In this document: piece after piece, positions 1 to 7,027 of the stretch
How positions within the stretch are numbered: the first letter of the stretch is position 1
Layout: each line of letters opens with the position of its first letter
NCBI GenBank assembly: GCA_035297265.1
Contig: DATGZH010000025.1
Coordinates: forward strand, 1-18,182
Source: DATGZH01 sp035297265
GTDB taxonomy: Bacteria > Actinomycetota > Acidimicrobiia > Acidimicrobiales > RAAP-2
Length of the DNA stretch: 18,182 bases
Direction of reading: 5' to 3'
Made by a program: the position numbers and the translations under genes
The notes under the pieces: model-generated
Told to the model about the DNA's origin: nothing
What the model saw: the letters and a program-made list of their open reading frames with translations, nothing else
Databases searched by the model: none

Positions 1-133
1 AGGCCTTCGGTCGACAAACTGGCACCCCATGCGGTGCTCTCGACGAGTCAGACCGACGACCCGGGTGCTCCCGACGCTATTCAGGACCAGCCCGCAGGCG
101 GTGGACCCCGGAGGAGCTAAAAACCATCATTGA

Positions 134-139
134 TACGCT
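134..139 (+). promoter_or_regulatory. -10 element of the GNAT gene (leaderless type)
   Basis: TACGCT fits the actinobacterial -10 pattern TANNNT and lies 9 bases before the GTG at 149. There is no ribosome binding site just before that GTG, so the mRNA probably begins at or next to the start codon. No clear -35 is visible. The rest of 1-133 holds nothing I can assign. Confidence 0.4.
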
Positions 140-148
140 CCTTCATCC

Positions 149-778
149 GTGGAGCGTCCGGAGCGAAGCGGCCGGCCCGCCGAGGTCGAACCGGTGGCCG
201 CGGCCGACGTGGCCGGGGTGGCCGCCATGCTCGCCCGGGCCTTCGACGACGACCCCCTGACCAACTGGTTCTTCCCGTCGGCCCGCCGTCGGGCGCCCGG
301 CCTGCGCACCTACTTCCGGCTGCAGGTGGAGCAGGACTACCTGCCGCACGGCGAGGTGGTGATGACCGCCGGGCGGACCGGGGCCGCCATCTGGGCCCCG
401 CCGGGCAAGCCCTTCCTCACCGGTTGGCCGGCTTTGCGCTCGGTGTTGCCGGTGGCCCCGTTCATCGTCGGTCCCGGGCTGCGGCGGGTGCTCGAGATCC
501 TGCCGCGGGTCGCCGAGCTCCACCCGAAGGAGCCGCACTGGTACCTGGCGACCCTCGGCGTCGAGCCGGTGCTCCAGGGCAAGGGGCTCGGTTCAGCGCT
601 CCTGGCCGGTGTGCTGGCCCGCTGCGACGACGACGGCGTGCCCGCCTATCTCGAGTCGTCGAAGGAGCGCAACCTCGCCTTCTACGGGCGCCACGGCTTC
701 ACCGTGGGTGAGGTGGTCCAACCGCGGGGCGGCCCGAAGCTCTGGACGATGCGGCGCGAGCCGCGCCCGCCCCACTGA
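149..778 (+). CDS. GNAT family N-acetyltransferase
   Basis: A 209-residue protein of the usual size for a single-domain GNAT enzyme, which moves an acetyl group from acetyl-CoA to an amine; the substrate is unknown. The acetyl-CoA pyrophosphate-binding loop is visible at residues 143-148 (QGKGLG), after the beta-strand segment YLATLGVEPVL. The C-terminal GNAT pattern follows at about 160-175 (YLESSKERNLAFYGRHGF), with the Asn and Tyr typical of motif B. The GTG at 149 is preferred because it follows a TANNNT -10 at leaderless spacing and the GNAT fold begins by residue 12. The gene stands alone and converges on the LysR gene, with 9 bases between stop codons. It resembles the many uncharacterised small-molecule or drug-modifying acetyltransferases of actinomycetes. 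Confidence 0.85.
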   Translation: MERPERSGRPAEVEPVAAADVAGVAAMLARAFDDDPLTNWFFPSARRRAPGLRTYFRLQVEQDYLPHGEVVMTAGRTGAAIWAPPGKPFLTGWPALRSVLPVAPFIVGPGLRRVLEILPRVAELHPKEPHWYLATLGVEPVLQGKGLGSALLAGVLARCDDDGVPAYLESSKERNLAFYGRHGFTVGEVVQPRGGPKLWTMRREPRPPH

Positions 779-791
779 GTTGGTCGCTCAG
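775..791. terminator. Small hairpin between convergent genes
   Basis: CTGAG and CTCAG pair over a 7-base loop, and the hairpin contains the stop codons of both the GNAT gene and the LysR gene. There is no T-run. The stem is short, so it is only a weak candidate for a shared end signal. Confidence 0.2.
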
Positions 792-1828
792 CGCCGTCCG
801 ACGGCCGAGGCGAAGAGCCCGTCGGGCACGGCGGTCGGGTCCGCCACCACCTCGTAGAGCAGCTCGATGAGCGCCTTGGTCGGGGCCGACGGGAGGCCCC
901 GTCGACGGAGGGCCACCCCGATGTGCCGACGCGGGAAGCCCTCGAGCGGGAGGAGCGAGAAGCGGTCGCGCAGGTGGTTCGGCACCGCGCCGGCCGGGAG
1001 GATGGCCGGGCCGTAGCCGTCGAACGTGAGCGAGGCGAGCATGCGCAGGCCGTCGAGCTCGATCGAGGGCCGGAGCGTGATCCCGGCCGGTCGCACTGCC
1101 GCTTCGATCTCGTCCCGGGCCGGCGTACCCGGGAGGGGAAGGAGCAGCTCGAGGTCGGCGAGGGCCGAGAGCGGGAGGGCCCCGGTGCGGGACCCGGCCG
1201 CCTTGCCCTTCTCCGCCGCGCCGCTCTTCTTGGCCGGGGCCGGCCGGGGCGTGGCCCTTCGGGCGAGCGGGTGCCCGACCGGCACCACGAGCACGAGGTC
1301 CTCCTCGAAGAGCGGCCGGGCCGACAGCTCGTCGCCGGGCACCGGCAAGGTCACGACGGCCACGTCGAGGTACCCCTGGACCAGCTGGGGCTCGAGCGTC
1401 GTCGAGGTGCCGTCGGCCACAGTCATGCGGACGAGGGGGTGACGGGCGCGCAGCCGGGCCACGAGCTGGGGGACGAGCCAGCGGCCGGTCGTGCCGATCA
1501 TGCCCACCCGGACCGTGCCGGTGACCTCCTGGCGGAGGGCCATGACGTCGGCCACCATGGCCTCGAGCTCGACGAGCATGCGCCGGGCCCGCTCCACGAC
1601 GACCTGGCCCTCCTCCGTGAGCCGGCAGGTGGCCCGGTCGACCAGCACCGCGTCGAGCTCCCGCTCCAGCTTGGCCACGTGGGCCGAGACGTTGGACTGG
1701 ACCGTCCCGATCGACTCGGCCGCCCCGGAGAAGCTGCCCCGTTCGGCCACCCCGATGAGCGCCTGCAGGTGCTTCAGGTCGACCGCCGTGAGGTCACGGC
1801 GGGCTCGCCGGGGTGCCGGTGCCGTCAT
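788..1828 (-). CDS. LysR-type transcriptional regulator
   Basis: A 346-residue DNA-binding regulator. The N-terminal winged helix-turn-helix spans about residues 14-72 (LKHLQALIGVAERGSFSGAA, then the recognition helix in TVQSNVSAHVAKLERELDA). It is followed by the linker helix and, from about residue 105 (GTVRVGMIGTTGRWLVPQLV), the periplasmic-binding-protein-like effector domain. The reading frame is open up to 1882, but the ATG at 1828 is preferred: a TATCGT -10 lies 8 bases upstream and the 18 extra residues match no family feature. Odd: about 27 low-complexity Ala/Lys/Pro/Gly residues (191-217) interrupt the effector domain after VVPVGHPLAR. LysR proteins often control a divergent gene, and here that is the membrane protein at 2027. 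The intervening DNA carries an inverted repeat over its likely promoter. The effector is unknown. Confidence 0.92.
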   Translation of the reverse strand: MTAPAPRRARRDLTAVDLKHLQALIGVAERGSFSGAAESIGTVQSNVSAHVAKLERELDAVLVDRATCRLTEEGQVVVERARRMLVELEAMVADVMALRQEVTGTVRVGMIGTTGRWLVPQLVARLRARHPLVRMTVADGTSTTLEPQLVQGYLDVAVVTLPVPGDELSARPLFEEDLVLVVPVGHPLARRATPRPAPAKKSGAAEKGKAAGSRTGALPLSALADLELLLPLPGTPARDEIEAAVRPAGITLRPSIELDGLRMLASLTFDGYGPAILPAGAVPNHLRDRFSLLPLEGFPRRHIGVALRRRGLPSAPTKALIELLYEVVADPTAVPDGLFASAVGRR

Positions 1829-1836
1829 CGCAGATA

Positions 1837-1842
1837 ACGATA
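1837..1842 (-). promoter_or_regulatory. -10 element of the LysR gene (leaderless type)
   Basis: On the minus strand TATCGT lies 8 bases before the ATG at 1828. It sits within a tandem GTTATC-GTTATC repeat (plus-strand 1833-1844), which may itself be a protein-binding site. No ribosome binding site precedes the ATG. Confidence 0.45.
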
Positions 1843-1863
1843 ACAAGAATCTTCCTGAGCGGC

Positions 1864-1892
1864 TTGACAGATTGAGACACATCTACGAGAAT
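1864..1892 (+). promoter_or_regulatory. Sigma-70-like promoter toward the membrane protein gene
   Basis: TTGACA (1864-1869), a 17-base spacer, then GAGAAT (1887-1892; 4 of 6 matches to TATAAT). Transcription would start near 1899 and give a leader of about 128 bases before the GTG at 2027. The -35 is a perfect consensus match in DNA where such AT-rich hexamers are rare. Confidence 0.45.
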
Positions 1893-1899
1893 GGTCTCA
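1873..1899. promoter_or_regulatory. Inverted repeat, candidate LysR operator
   Basis: TGAGAC (1873-1878) and GTCTCA (1894-1899) form a perfect 6-base inverted repeat with a 15-base gap. It covers the spacer and -10 of the plus-strand promoter and lies 45 bases upstream of the LysR start, where an autoregulatory and divergent-gene operator would be expected. Binding by this LysR protein is inferred from position only. Confidence 0.4.
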
Positions 1900-1946
1900 G
1901 ACCGCAAGGGACGTGGAACCCCCCCTCCTGTCCTTGGCGAGTCCGT

Positions 1947-1981
1947 GTGAAGGGACTGCCTCCCCCCGGCGGTCCCTTCAC
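1947..1981. promoter_or_regulatory. Strong hairpin in the leader of the membrane protein gene
   Basis: GTGAAGGGACTGCC (1947-1960) pairs with GGCGGTCCCTTCAC (1968-1981): 14 base pairs including one T-G wobble, with the loop TCCCCCC. No T-run follows on either strand, so it is not a textbook intrinsic terminator. It lies between the candidate promoter at 1864 and the likely start at 2027. It could be an attenuator, a factor-assisted terminator or an mRNA-stability element. Confidence 0.5.
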
Positions 1982-2026
1982 CGCGTCCGGGCCCGGCTCG
2001 GGGGGCTTATGCGATGCTCTCGGCCC

Positions 2027-3484
2027 GTGGCCAAGAAGCAGCAGAAGCGCCGATCGGGCGCGCGCCGGCCGCCCCAGCGGTCGACGTCGTCCTGGAACCG
2101 CCGCTCGGCCGCCGATCGGGCCCTCGAGCGAGCGGTGCGGCGGGTCCGCCGACGGCTCTGGCCCACCCTCGTGACCATCGTCTTCATGGTCCTCGCCCTC
2201 GCCTACGTGTTCCGGTGGGGGCCCGTCGTCCGCCACCATCCGTCGCTCTGGGTGTCGCCGGTCGACCTGGCGACGACCTACGCGGCGGCGAGCGCCTTCG
2301 TGCACGGTCACTTCAGCGACGTCTACGGGCGCGGCTACCTCTCGGCTCCGGGCTTTCTCGTGCTCCTCGCCCCGGTGGCGGCGCTGAGCGGTCGGCTCAA
2401 CATCGGGCTGGTCCGGATCAGCGCCGTCGGCCACCACCTCGTGTCCCATCCCTCCGGGCTCCTGCTCCACAGCAGCCAGACCCTGCGCACCGACTTCGAG
2501 GTGCCCATCCGGGGCCAGCACTACCTGCTGCATCCAGAAGCCCTCGTCCTGCTCCTGCCCTACGTCCTCGCCCTCTCGGCGGTGGCCCTCTTCGCCTGTG
2601 ACGCCTTGGCCGAGCACTTGGGGGTGAGCGAGCCTCGCCGGGCCGTTCTCAGCGTGGCCGAAGGGGTGCTGCTCTGGAACGTGGTGGTGTTCTGGGGCCA
2701 TCCCGAGTACGCCGTCTCGCTGGGCTTGCTCTTGTACTCGCTCCTCTTCGTCCTCGAAGGGCGCTGGACCGGAGCCGGCTGGCTGTTCGGGGTGGCGCTC
2801 GCCCTCCAGACGATGGTCGTCGTCGTGTTCCCGCTCATCTTGTTCATGGGCGGGACGCGCCGGCTGGCCCGGCTGCTCGTGGCCGGGCTGGTGCCGACGG
2901 CGGTGGTCGCGCTCCCGACGCTGGCGGCCAACTTCCACGGGACCTACCAGGCGCTCGTCACCCAGCCGGCCTTCCCGGGCCTCAACCACCGGACACCGTG
3001 GACCTCGCTCGCTCCGACGATCAAAGGGAAGGGCCGCCTCCTCGAGGTGGGAGGAGGTCCTTTCCGCTTGGCGGCGATCGCCCTCGCGGTGCCTATCGGC
3101 TGGCTGGCCCGACGCTGGCGCGACGAGGCCCAGCTGGTGGTCTGGGCGGCCGCGGTGGCCCTCGCGCTCCGGTGCTACTTCGAGTCGGCGGCGACCGCCT
3201 ACTACATCTGGCCGGCGCTGGCCGTGGCCCTCGTCGTGGCGGCCCGACGGAGCGCCGCGTGGTTCGGGGCCACGGTGGCCGTGGCCGTCTTCACCACGGT
3301 GGTCGCCCAGTGGCACCTGGCGCTGTGGCCGTGGTGGCTCATCGACGTGGCCGGGCTGACCGCCGTGCTCGTACTGGCCGCCGGCCCGGCGCTGTTGGGC
3401 ACGGGCTGGGCCTCGGCCACCGGGTCGGCCACCGAGGAGGTGCCTCCGGAGCGCCCGGTCCGGCCGAGCCGCGTGCGGGCCTGA
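2027..3484 (+). CDS. Polytopic membrane protein, possibly GT-C-type glycosyltransferase
   Basis: A 485-residue protein with a basic cytoplasmic N-terminus (VAKKQQKRRSGARR) and about ten hydrophobic segments, the first at about residues 46-62 (LVTIVFMVLALAYVF) and the last near LTAVLVLAAGPALL. The long loop after the first segment (WVSPVDLATTYAAASAFVHG) and the general layout recall GT-C lipid-sugar-dependent mannosyl- or arabinosyltransferases. I see no diagnostic catalytic motif, so the function is a guess. Start: the frame is open from 1913, but that stretch overlaps the hairpin and looks non-coding. The GTG at 2027 is preferred, with GATGCT 8 bases before it. An ATG at 2009, just behind a GGGGGG run, is an alternative. 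The hydrophilic C-terminus is probably cytoplasmic. LysR control is possible from the layout. Confidence 0.75.
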   Translation: MAKKQQKRRSGARRPPQRSTSSWNRRSAADRALERAVRRVRRRLWPTLVTIVFMVLALAYVFRWGPVVRHHPSLWVSPVDLATTYAAASAFVHGHFSDVYGRGYLSAPGFLVLLAPVAALSGRLNIGLVRISAVGHHLVSHPSGLLLHSSQTLRTDFEVPIRGQHYLLHPEALVLLLPYVLALSAVALFACDALAEHLGVSEPRRAVLSVAEGVLLWNVVVFWGHPEYAVSLGLLLYSLLFVLEGRWTGAGWLFGVALALQTMVVVVFPLILFMGGTRRLARLLVAGLVPTAVVALPTLAANFHGTYQALVTQPAFPGLNHRTPWTSLAPTIKGKGRLLEVGGGPFRLAAIALAVPIGWLARRWRDEAQLVVWAAAVALALRCYFESAATAYYIWPALAVALVVAARRSAAWFGATVAVAVFTTVVAQWHLALWPWWLIDVAGLTAVLVLAAGPALLGTGWASATGSATEEVPPERPVRPSRVRA

Positions 3485-3532
3485 AGGACGCTCGGCCGGC
3501 CCGTCAGGTCGGGCGGGGCGACCGGCGACCGG

Positions 3533-3538
3533 TACCCT
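3533..3538 (+). promoter_or_regulatory. -10 element of the HAD-PlsC/murT/gatD operon
   Basis: TACCCT lies 7 bases before the GTG at 3546, the spacing expected if transcription starts at the first base of the start codon. No ribosome binding site is present. This would drive the three-gene envelope operon from the 61-base gap after the membrane protein gene. Confidence 0.45.
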
Positions 3539-3545
3539 CGTTTCC

Positions 3546-4967
3546 GTGGCTGCTGTGTTCGTCGACCTCGACCGGACGCTCCTGCGCCGGGCCTCGGGGC
3601 CGGTGCTGGAGGCCGCCCTGGTCGACGAGGGGGTGCACAAGGGACGCTCGCTCCCGGGCGACCACCTCCTCTACGGCGCCTACGACCGGCTGGGTGAGAA
3701 CCCCGCGGCCATGGCCCTCGCCCGGGCCTCGGCCCGCGTGGCCAAGGGCTGGCCCCAGGCCGAGGTGCAGAAGGCGGCCACCCGGGCCGTCGGGCCCTTG
3801 ACCGAGCTGATCGCCCCGTTCGCCCCCGGCGTGCTGGCGGCCTTCCGCCAGATGGGCCACCGGCTCGTGCTGACCACGACCACGCCCGAGGACATGGTCC
3901 AGCCGTTGGCCGACGCCCTCGGTTTCGACGCGGTGATCGCCACCCGCTACGAGGTCGTCGACGGCCGCTACACCGGCCGGCTCGAGGGCGGCTTCGTGTG
4001 GGGCGTGGGCAAGCTCCGGGCCGTGCGGCGGTGGTGCGAGGCGGAGGACGTCGACCTCGACGCCTGCCACGCCTGCTCCGACAGCTTCTTCGACATCCCG
4101 CTCCTCGCCTCGGTCGGCCATCCCCACGCCGTGAACCCCGACCCCAGCCTGACGGTGGTGGCGACGCTGCGCCGGTGGCCCATCGAGTATTGGGACCGTC
4201 CGAGCGGCGTGCCCTCCTTCCTCGGGCTCGAGCCCTACCACCTGTTGCGGCCCTTCGTCCGGCCAGAGATGTTCCCCTACGCCCGGTTCACGTTGAGCGG
4301 GGTGGAGCACATCCCGTCGAGCGGCCCGGTGATCCTGGCCTCCAACCACCGCAGCTACTTCGACGTGGTGGCCCTCGCCCTCGTGGCCGCCCGCCTCGGT
4401 CGGCCGGTGCGCTTCCTCGCCAAGCGCGAGCTCTTCGACGCCCCGGTCGTCGGTTGGGTCGCCCGGTCGATCGGCGGCATCCCCGTCGACCGGGGGAGCG
4501 GCTCGAACCGTCCGCTCCAGGAGGCGGAGGCCGCGCTCGAGGCCGGCGAGGTGGTGGTCGTCCTGCCGCAGGGCACCATCCCGCGGGGCCGGGCCTTCTT
4601 CGACCCCGTCCTCGTGGGCAAGACCGGGACGGCCCGGTTGGCCGCGGCGTCCCACGCCCCCGTCGTGCCGATCGGCCTCTACGGCACCGAGCGGGTGTGG
4701 CCCCGCTCGGCCCGCACCCCCGACATGACGGCGCTCCTCCACCCGCCGCGCGTCGAGGTGCACGTGGGCGAGGTCCTCTCGCTCACCGGCCGTGACATGC
4801 GCGGGGACACCACCGCGGTGATGTCGGCCATCGCCGCGCTGCTCCCACCGGCCGCCCGCGAGGTGCACCAGCCGACGCCCGAGGAGCTCGCCCGCACCCA
4901 TCCGCCGGGCCAAGGGGCGAAGGAGGGTGGGGCCAACTCGGCGCCCGGGGCGGCCCGGGAGCCGTGA
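3546..4967 (+). CDS. plsC: HAD-IB hydrolase fused to 1-acylglycerol-3-phosphate acyltransferase (PlsC)
   Basis: A 473-residue bifunctional protein. The N-terminal HAD-IB phosphatase domain (about 1-200) has motif I D7-L-D9-R-T11 (nucleophile and acid) and the metal-binding motif D179-SFF-D183. The C-terminal acyltransferase domain (about 240-440) has the catalytic N-H268-X4-D273 motif, GGIPVDRG at about 310-317, and PQGT at 341-344, where Gln replaces the Glu of the common PEGT motif. The known role of PlsC is to acylate lysophosphatidic acid to phosphatidic acid at the membrane. The same HAD-PlsC fusion is annotated in mycobacteria (Rv2483c type) as a phosphoserine phosphatase-like acyltransferase, but the phosphatase substrate is unproven. 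The tail after 440 is Gly/Ala/Pro-rich. The stop overlaps the murT start by GTGA, so translation is probably coupled. Confidence 0.88.
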   Translation: MAAVFVDLDRTLLRRASGPVLEAALVDEGVHKGRSLPGDHLLYGAYDRLGENPAAMALARASARVAKGWPQAEVQKAATRAVGPLTELIAPFAPGVLAAFRQMGHRLVLTTTTPEDMVQPLADALGFDAVIATRYEVVDGRYTGRLEGGFVWGVGKLRAVRRWCEAEDVDLDACHACSDSFFDIPLLASVGHPHAVNPDPSLTVVATLRRWPIEYWDRPSGVPSFLGLEPYHLLRPFVRPEMFPYARFTLSGVEHIPSSGPVILASNHRSYFDVVALALVAARLGRPVRFLAKRELFDAPVVGWVARSIGGIPVDRGSGSNRPLQEAEAALEAGEVVVVLPQGTIPRGRAFFDPVLVGKTGTARLAAASHAPVVPIGLYGTERVWPRSARTPDMTALLHPPRVEVHVGEVLSLTGRDMRGDTTAVMSAIAALLPPAAREVHQPTPEELARTHPPGQGAKEGGANSAPGAAREP

Positions 4968-6247
4968 CGTCGGCGCCGCCGGCGGGTCCCCGGGTGAGCG
5001 CGGCGGCCCGCCTCACCACCTCGGTCAATCGGGTCTCCCGGCGCCTCGGCCTCGGGAGCGGCACGGTCATCGGCGGTCGGGCCGGCCTCAAGGTGGCGCC
5101 CGACCTCGTGGCCCGGCTGGCGGCCGGTCGTCCGGTGGCCCTCGTCAGCGGCACGAACGGGAAGACCACCACCACCCGGCTGCTCGTCGCGGCCCTCGCC
5201 GAGGCTGGACCGGTCGTCACCAACGCCACGGGCTCGAACATGCCGGCCGGTCACGCGGCGGCCCTCGCCGCCGGCGACCGCGACTGCCCGGTCGTGCTCG
5301 AGGTGGACGAGGGCTACCTGCCCGCCACGTTGGCAACTACGCACCCGCAGGCGGTGATCCTCCTCAATCTCTCGCGCGACCAACTGGACCGGACCAACGA
5401 GGTGCGCATGCTCGCCGGCCGTTGGCGCGAGGCCCTGGCCGCCGCACCCGACGTGGCCGTCGTGGCCAACGCCGACGACCCGCTCGTCGTGTGGGCGGCC
5501 GGCCGGGCGGCCCGGGTCACCTGGGTGTCGGCCGGCCTGCGCTGGCGGTCCGACGCCGTCGGCTGCCCGGCCTGCGAGGGCCGCATCGAATGGCGCGACG
5601 AGGGGTGGGCGTGTGCGTGCGGCTTCGCCCGGCCCCGACCCGACGTGGTCCTCGACGACGACGGCGACGACCCCACCGGCTGCTTCGCCGACGGCGAGCG
5701 GTGCACCGTCCGCCTCGCCCTGCCCGGTCGCTTCAACCGGGCGAACGCGCTGAGCGCGGTCGTGGCGGCCGAGGCCATGGGCGTGCCGCGCCAGACCGCT
5801 CTCGAGGCCGTGGCCGAGGTGGCCGACGTCGCCGGCCGGTTCACCACGGTCGAGGTCGGCGGGGTCACGACCCGGCTCCTCCTGGCCAAGAACCCGGCCG
5901 GCTGGGCCGAGCTGTTCACCCTCGTGGCCGGGGAGACCACGCCCGTCGTCGTGGCCATCAACGCCCGGGTGGCCGACGGCAAGGACCCCTCCTGGCTCTT
6001 CGACGTGGCCTTCGAGGAGCTGGCCGGACGGGTGGTCGTGGCCACGGGGGACCGGGCCCGCGACCTCTCCGTGCGCCTGCACTACGCCGAGGTGGACCAC
6101 GAGACCGTCCTCGAACCGGTGGCCGCCATCGCCCGGGCGGCGGCGCTCACCCGGCCGCCGGGTGGGAACGGCGCAGCACCCGACGAGCGGCACGTCGACT
6201 TCATCGGCAATTACACGGCCTTCGCCGACCTCGTGAGGCAGACGTGA
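4964..6247 (+). CDS. murT: Lipid II isoglutaminyl synthase, glutamate-activating subunit MurT
   Basis: A 427-residue Mur-ligase-like protein. The ATP-binding P-loop GTNGKTTTT lies at residues 63-71, and E113 in VLEVDEG and the NLSRDQLDR segment are typical of the central domain. A zinc-ribbon insertion follows (C201-X2-C204 and C217-X-C219), and the C-terminal DUF1727 domain begins near KNPAGWAELF. MurT activates the alpha-carboxyl of D-glutamate in the lipid II stem peptide with ATP and, with GatD, converts it to isoglutamine, in the cytoplasm next to the membrane. The upstream gene overlaps by GTGA and gatD overlaps by GTGA downstream, as expected for a two-subunit enzyme. Its length is normal for the family, and all key motifs are intact. 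Confidence 0.95.
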   Translation: MTSAPPAGPRVSAAARLTTSVNRVSRRLGLGSGTVIGGRAGLKVAPDLVARLAAGRPVALVSGTNGKTTTTRLLVAALAEAGPVVTNATGSNMPAGHAAALAAGDRDCPVVLEVDEGYLPATLATTHPQAVILLNLSRDQLDRTNEVRMLAGRWREALAAAPDVAVVANADDPLVVWAAGRAARVTWVSAGLRWRSDAVGCPACEGRIEWRDEGWACACGFARPRPDVVLDDDGDDPTGCFADGERCTVRLALPGRFNRANALSAVVAAEAMGVPRQTALEAVAEVADVAGRFTTVEVGGVTTRLLLAKNPAGWAELFTLVAGETTPVVVAINARVADGKDPSWLFDVAFEELAGRVVVATGDRARDLSVRLHYAEVDHETVLEPVAAIARAAALTRPPGGNGAAPDERHVDFIGNYTAFADLVRQT

Positions 6248-7011
6248 GCGGACCGTCCGCCCTGCGCGTGGCCGTCGTCTACCCGGATCTCCTCGGCACC
6301 TACGGCGACGGCGGGAACGGCCTGATCCTCAGCCGCCGGGCGCAGTGGCGCGGCTACCCGGTCGAGCTCGTACAGGCCCTCTCCGACGAAGCGCTCCCGA
6401 CCGCCGACCTCTACTGCCTCGGGGGCGGTGAGGACGGACCCCAGGTCCGGGCGGCCGAAGGGCTGCTGGCCGAGCCCACGCTCACCCGGGCGGTCGAGCA
6501 CGGCGCGGTGGTCCTCGCCGTCTGCGCCGGCTACCAGATCGTCGGCCGTTCGTTCCCCGACGCCGACGGCACGAGGCGCGAGGGCGTCGGTCTGCTCGAC
6601 GCCGACACGGTGAAGGGCGCCCCGCCACGGGCCGTCGGCGAGGTCCTCGCCGAGCCGACGCGTCTCCCGGGGACGAGCGAGCCTCTGCCGACGCTCACGG
6701 GCTTCGAGAACCACGCCGGCCGGACCCGGCTCGGGGAGGGTGTGACCCCGCTCGCCCGGCTCGTCCTCGGCCGGGGCAACGAGTCGCCGGCGGGCACCGA
6801 GGGAGCGGTGGCCGGACGGGTGGTCGGCACCTACCTCCACGGCCCGGTGCTGGCCCGCAACCCCGCCCTCGCCGACCTCCTCCTCGCCTGGGCCCTTGCG
6901 GTCGACGGCCTGGCCCCGCTCGACGACCACTGGGAGGAGGCGCTCCGGTACGAGCGGCTGCACATGGCCCGCCGGTCCCGCCGCCTGGTCGCCCGCCTGG
7001 GCCGGTCCTGA
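6244..7011 (+). CDS. gatD: Lipid II isoglutaminyl synthase, glutamine amidotransferase subunit GatD
   Basis: A 255-residue class I (triad-type) glutamine amidotransferase that releases ammonia from glutamine and passes it to MurT. The nucleophile is C94 in AVCAGYQIVG, the same number as the catalytic Cys of Staphylococcus aureus GatD. The catalytic His is probably H199 in GTYLHGPVLARNP. The family segment GFENHAGRT lies at 153-161, and the N-terminal PDLLGTYGDGGN is typical of CobB/GatD-like proteins. The GTG at 6244 is supported by GAGG five bases upstream and by the 4-base overlap with the murT stop. The frame is open far upstream, but that part is a shadow of murT. The gene ends 16 bases before the stop of the opposing peptidase gene. 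Confidence 0.94.
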   Translation: MSGPSALRVAVVYPDLLGTYGDGGNGLILSRRAQWRGYPVELVQALSDEALPTADLYCLGGGEDGPQVRAAEGLLAEPTLTRAVEHGAVVLAVCAGYQIVGRSFPDADGTRREGVGLLDADTVKGAPPRAVGEVLAEPTRLPGTSEPLPTLTGFENHAGRTRLGEGVTPLARLVLGRGNESPAGTEGAVAGRVVGTYLHGPVLARNPALADLLLAWALAVDGLAPLDDHWEEALRYERLHMARRSRRLVARLGRS

Positions 7012-7027
7012 GGAGCGACCTCGCCCT

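Noticed and set aside
1..120. Open frame from the left edge to a TAA at 118-120, possibly the end of an upstream gene
   Set aside because: Two frames are open here, codon third-position GC is lower than in real genes of the window, and no motif is recognisable; too short to support.
1829..1882. Eighteen extra N-terminal residues for the LysR protein
   Set aside because: They overlap the candidate promoter and inverted repeat, and LysR helix-turn-helix domains begin close to the ATG at 1828.
1883..3640. Long minus-strand open frame opposite the membrane protein gene
   Set aside because: Translation is Arg/Gly/His/Pro/Glu-rich without domains, as expected for the antisense of GC-rich coding DNA.
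3504..6193. Long minus-strand open frames opposite the HAD-PlsC and murT genes
   Set aside because: Low-complexity antisense translations with no family features; the plus-strand genes have full sets of motifs.
4927..6243. Upstream extension of the gatD frame
   Set aside because: Shadow of murT; GatD homology starts right after the GTG at 6244 with a ribosome binding site.
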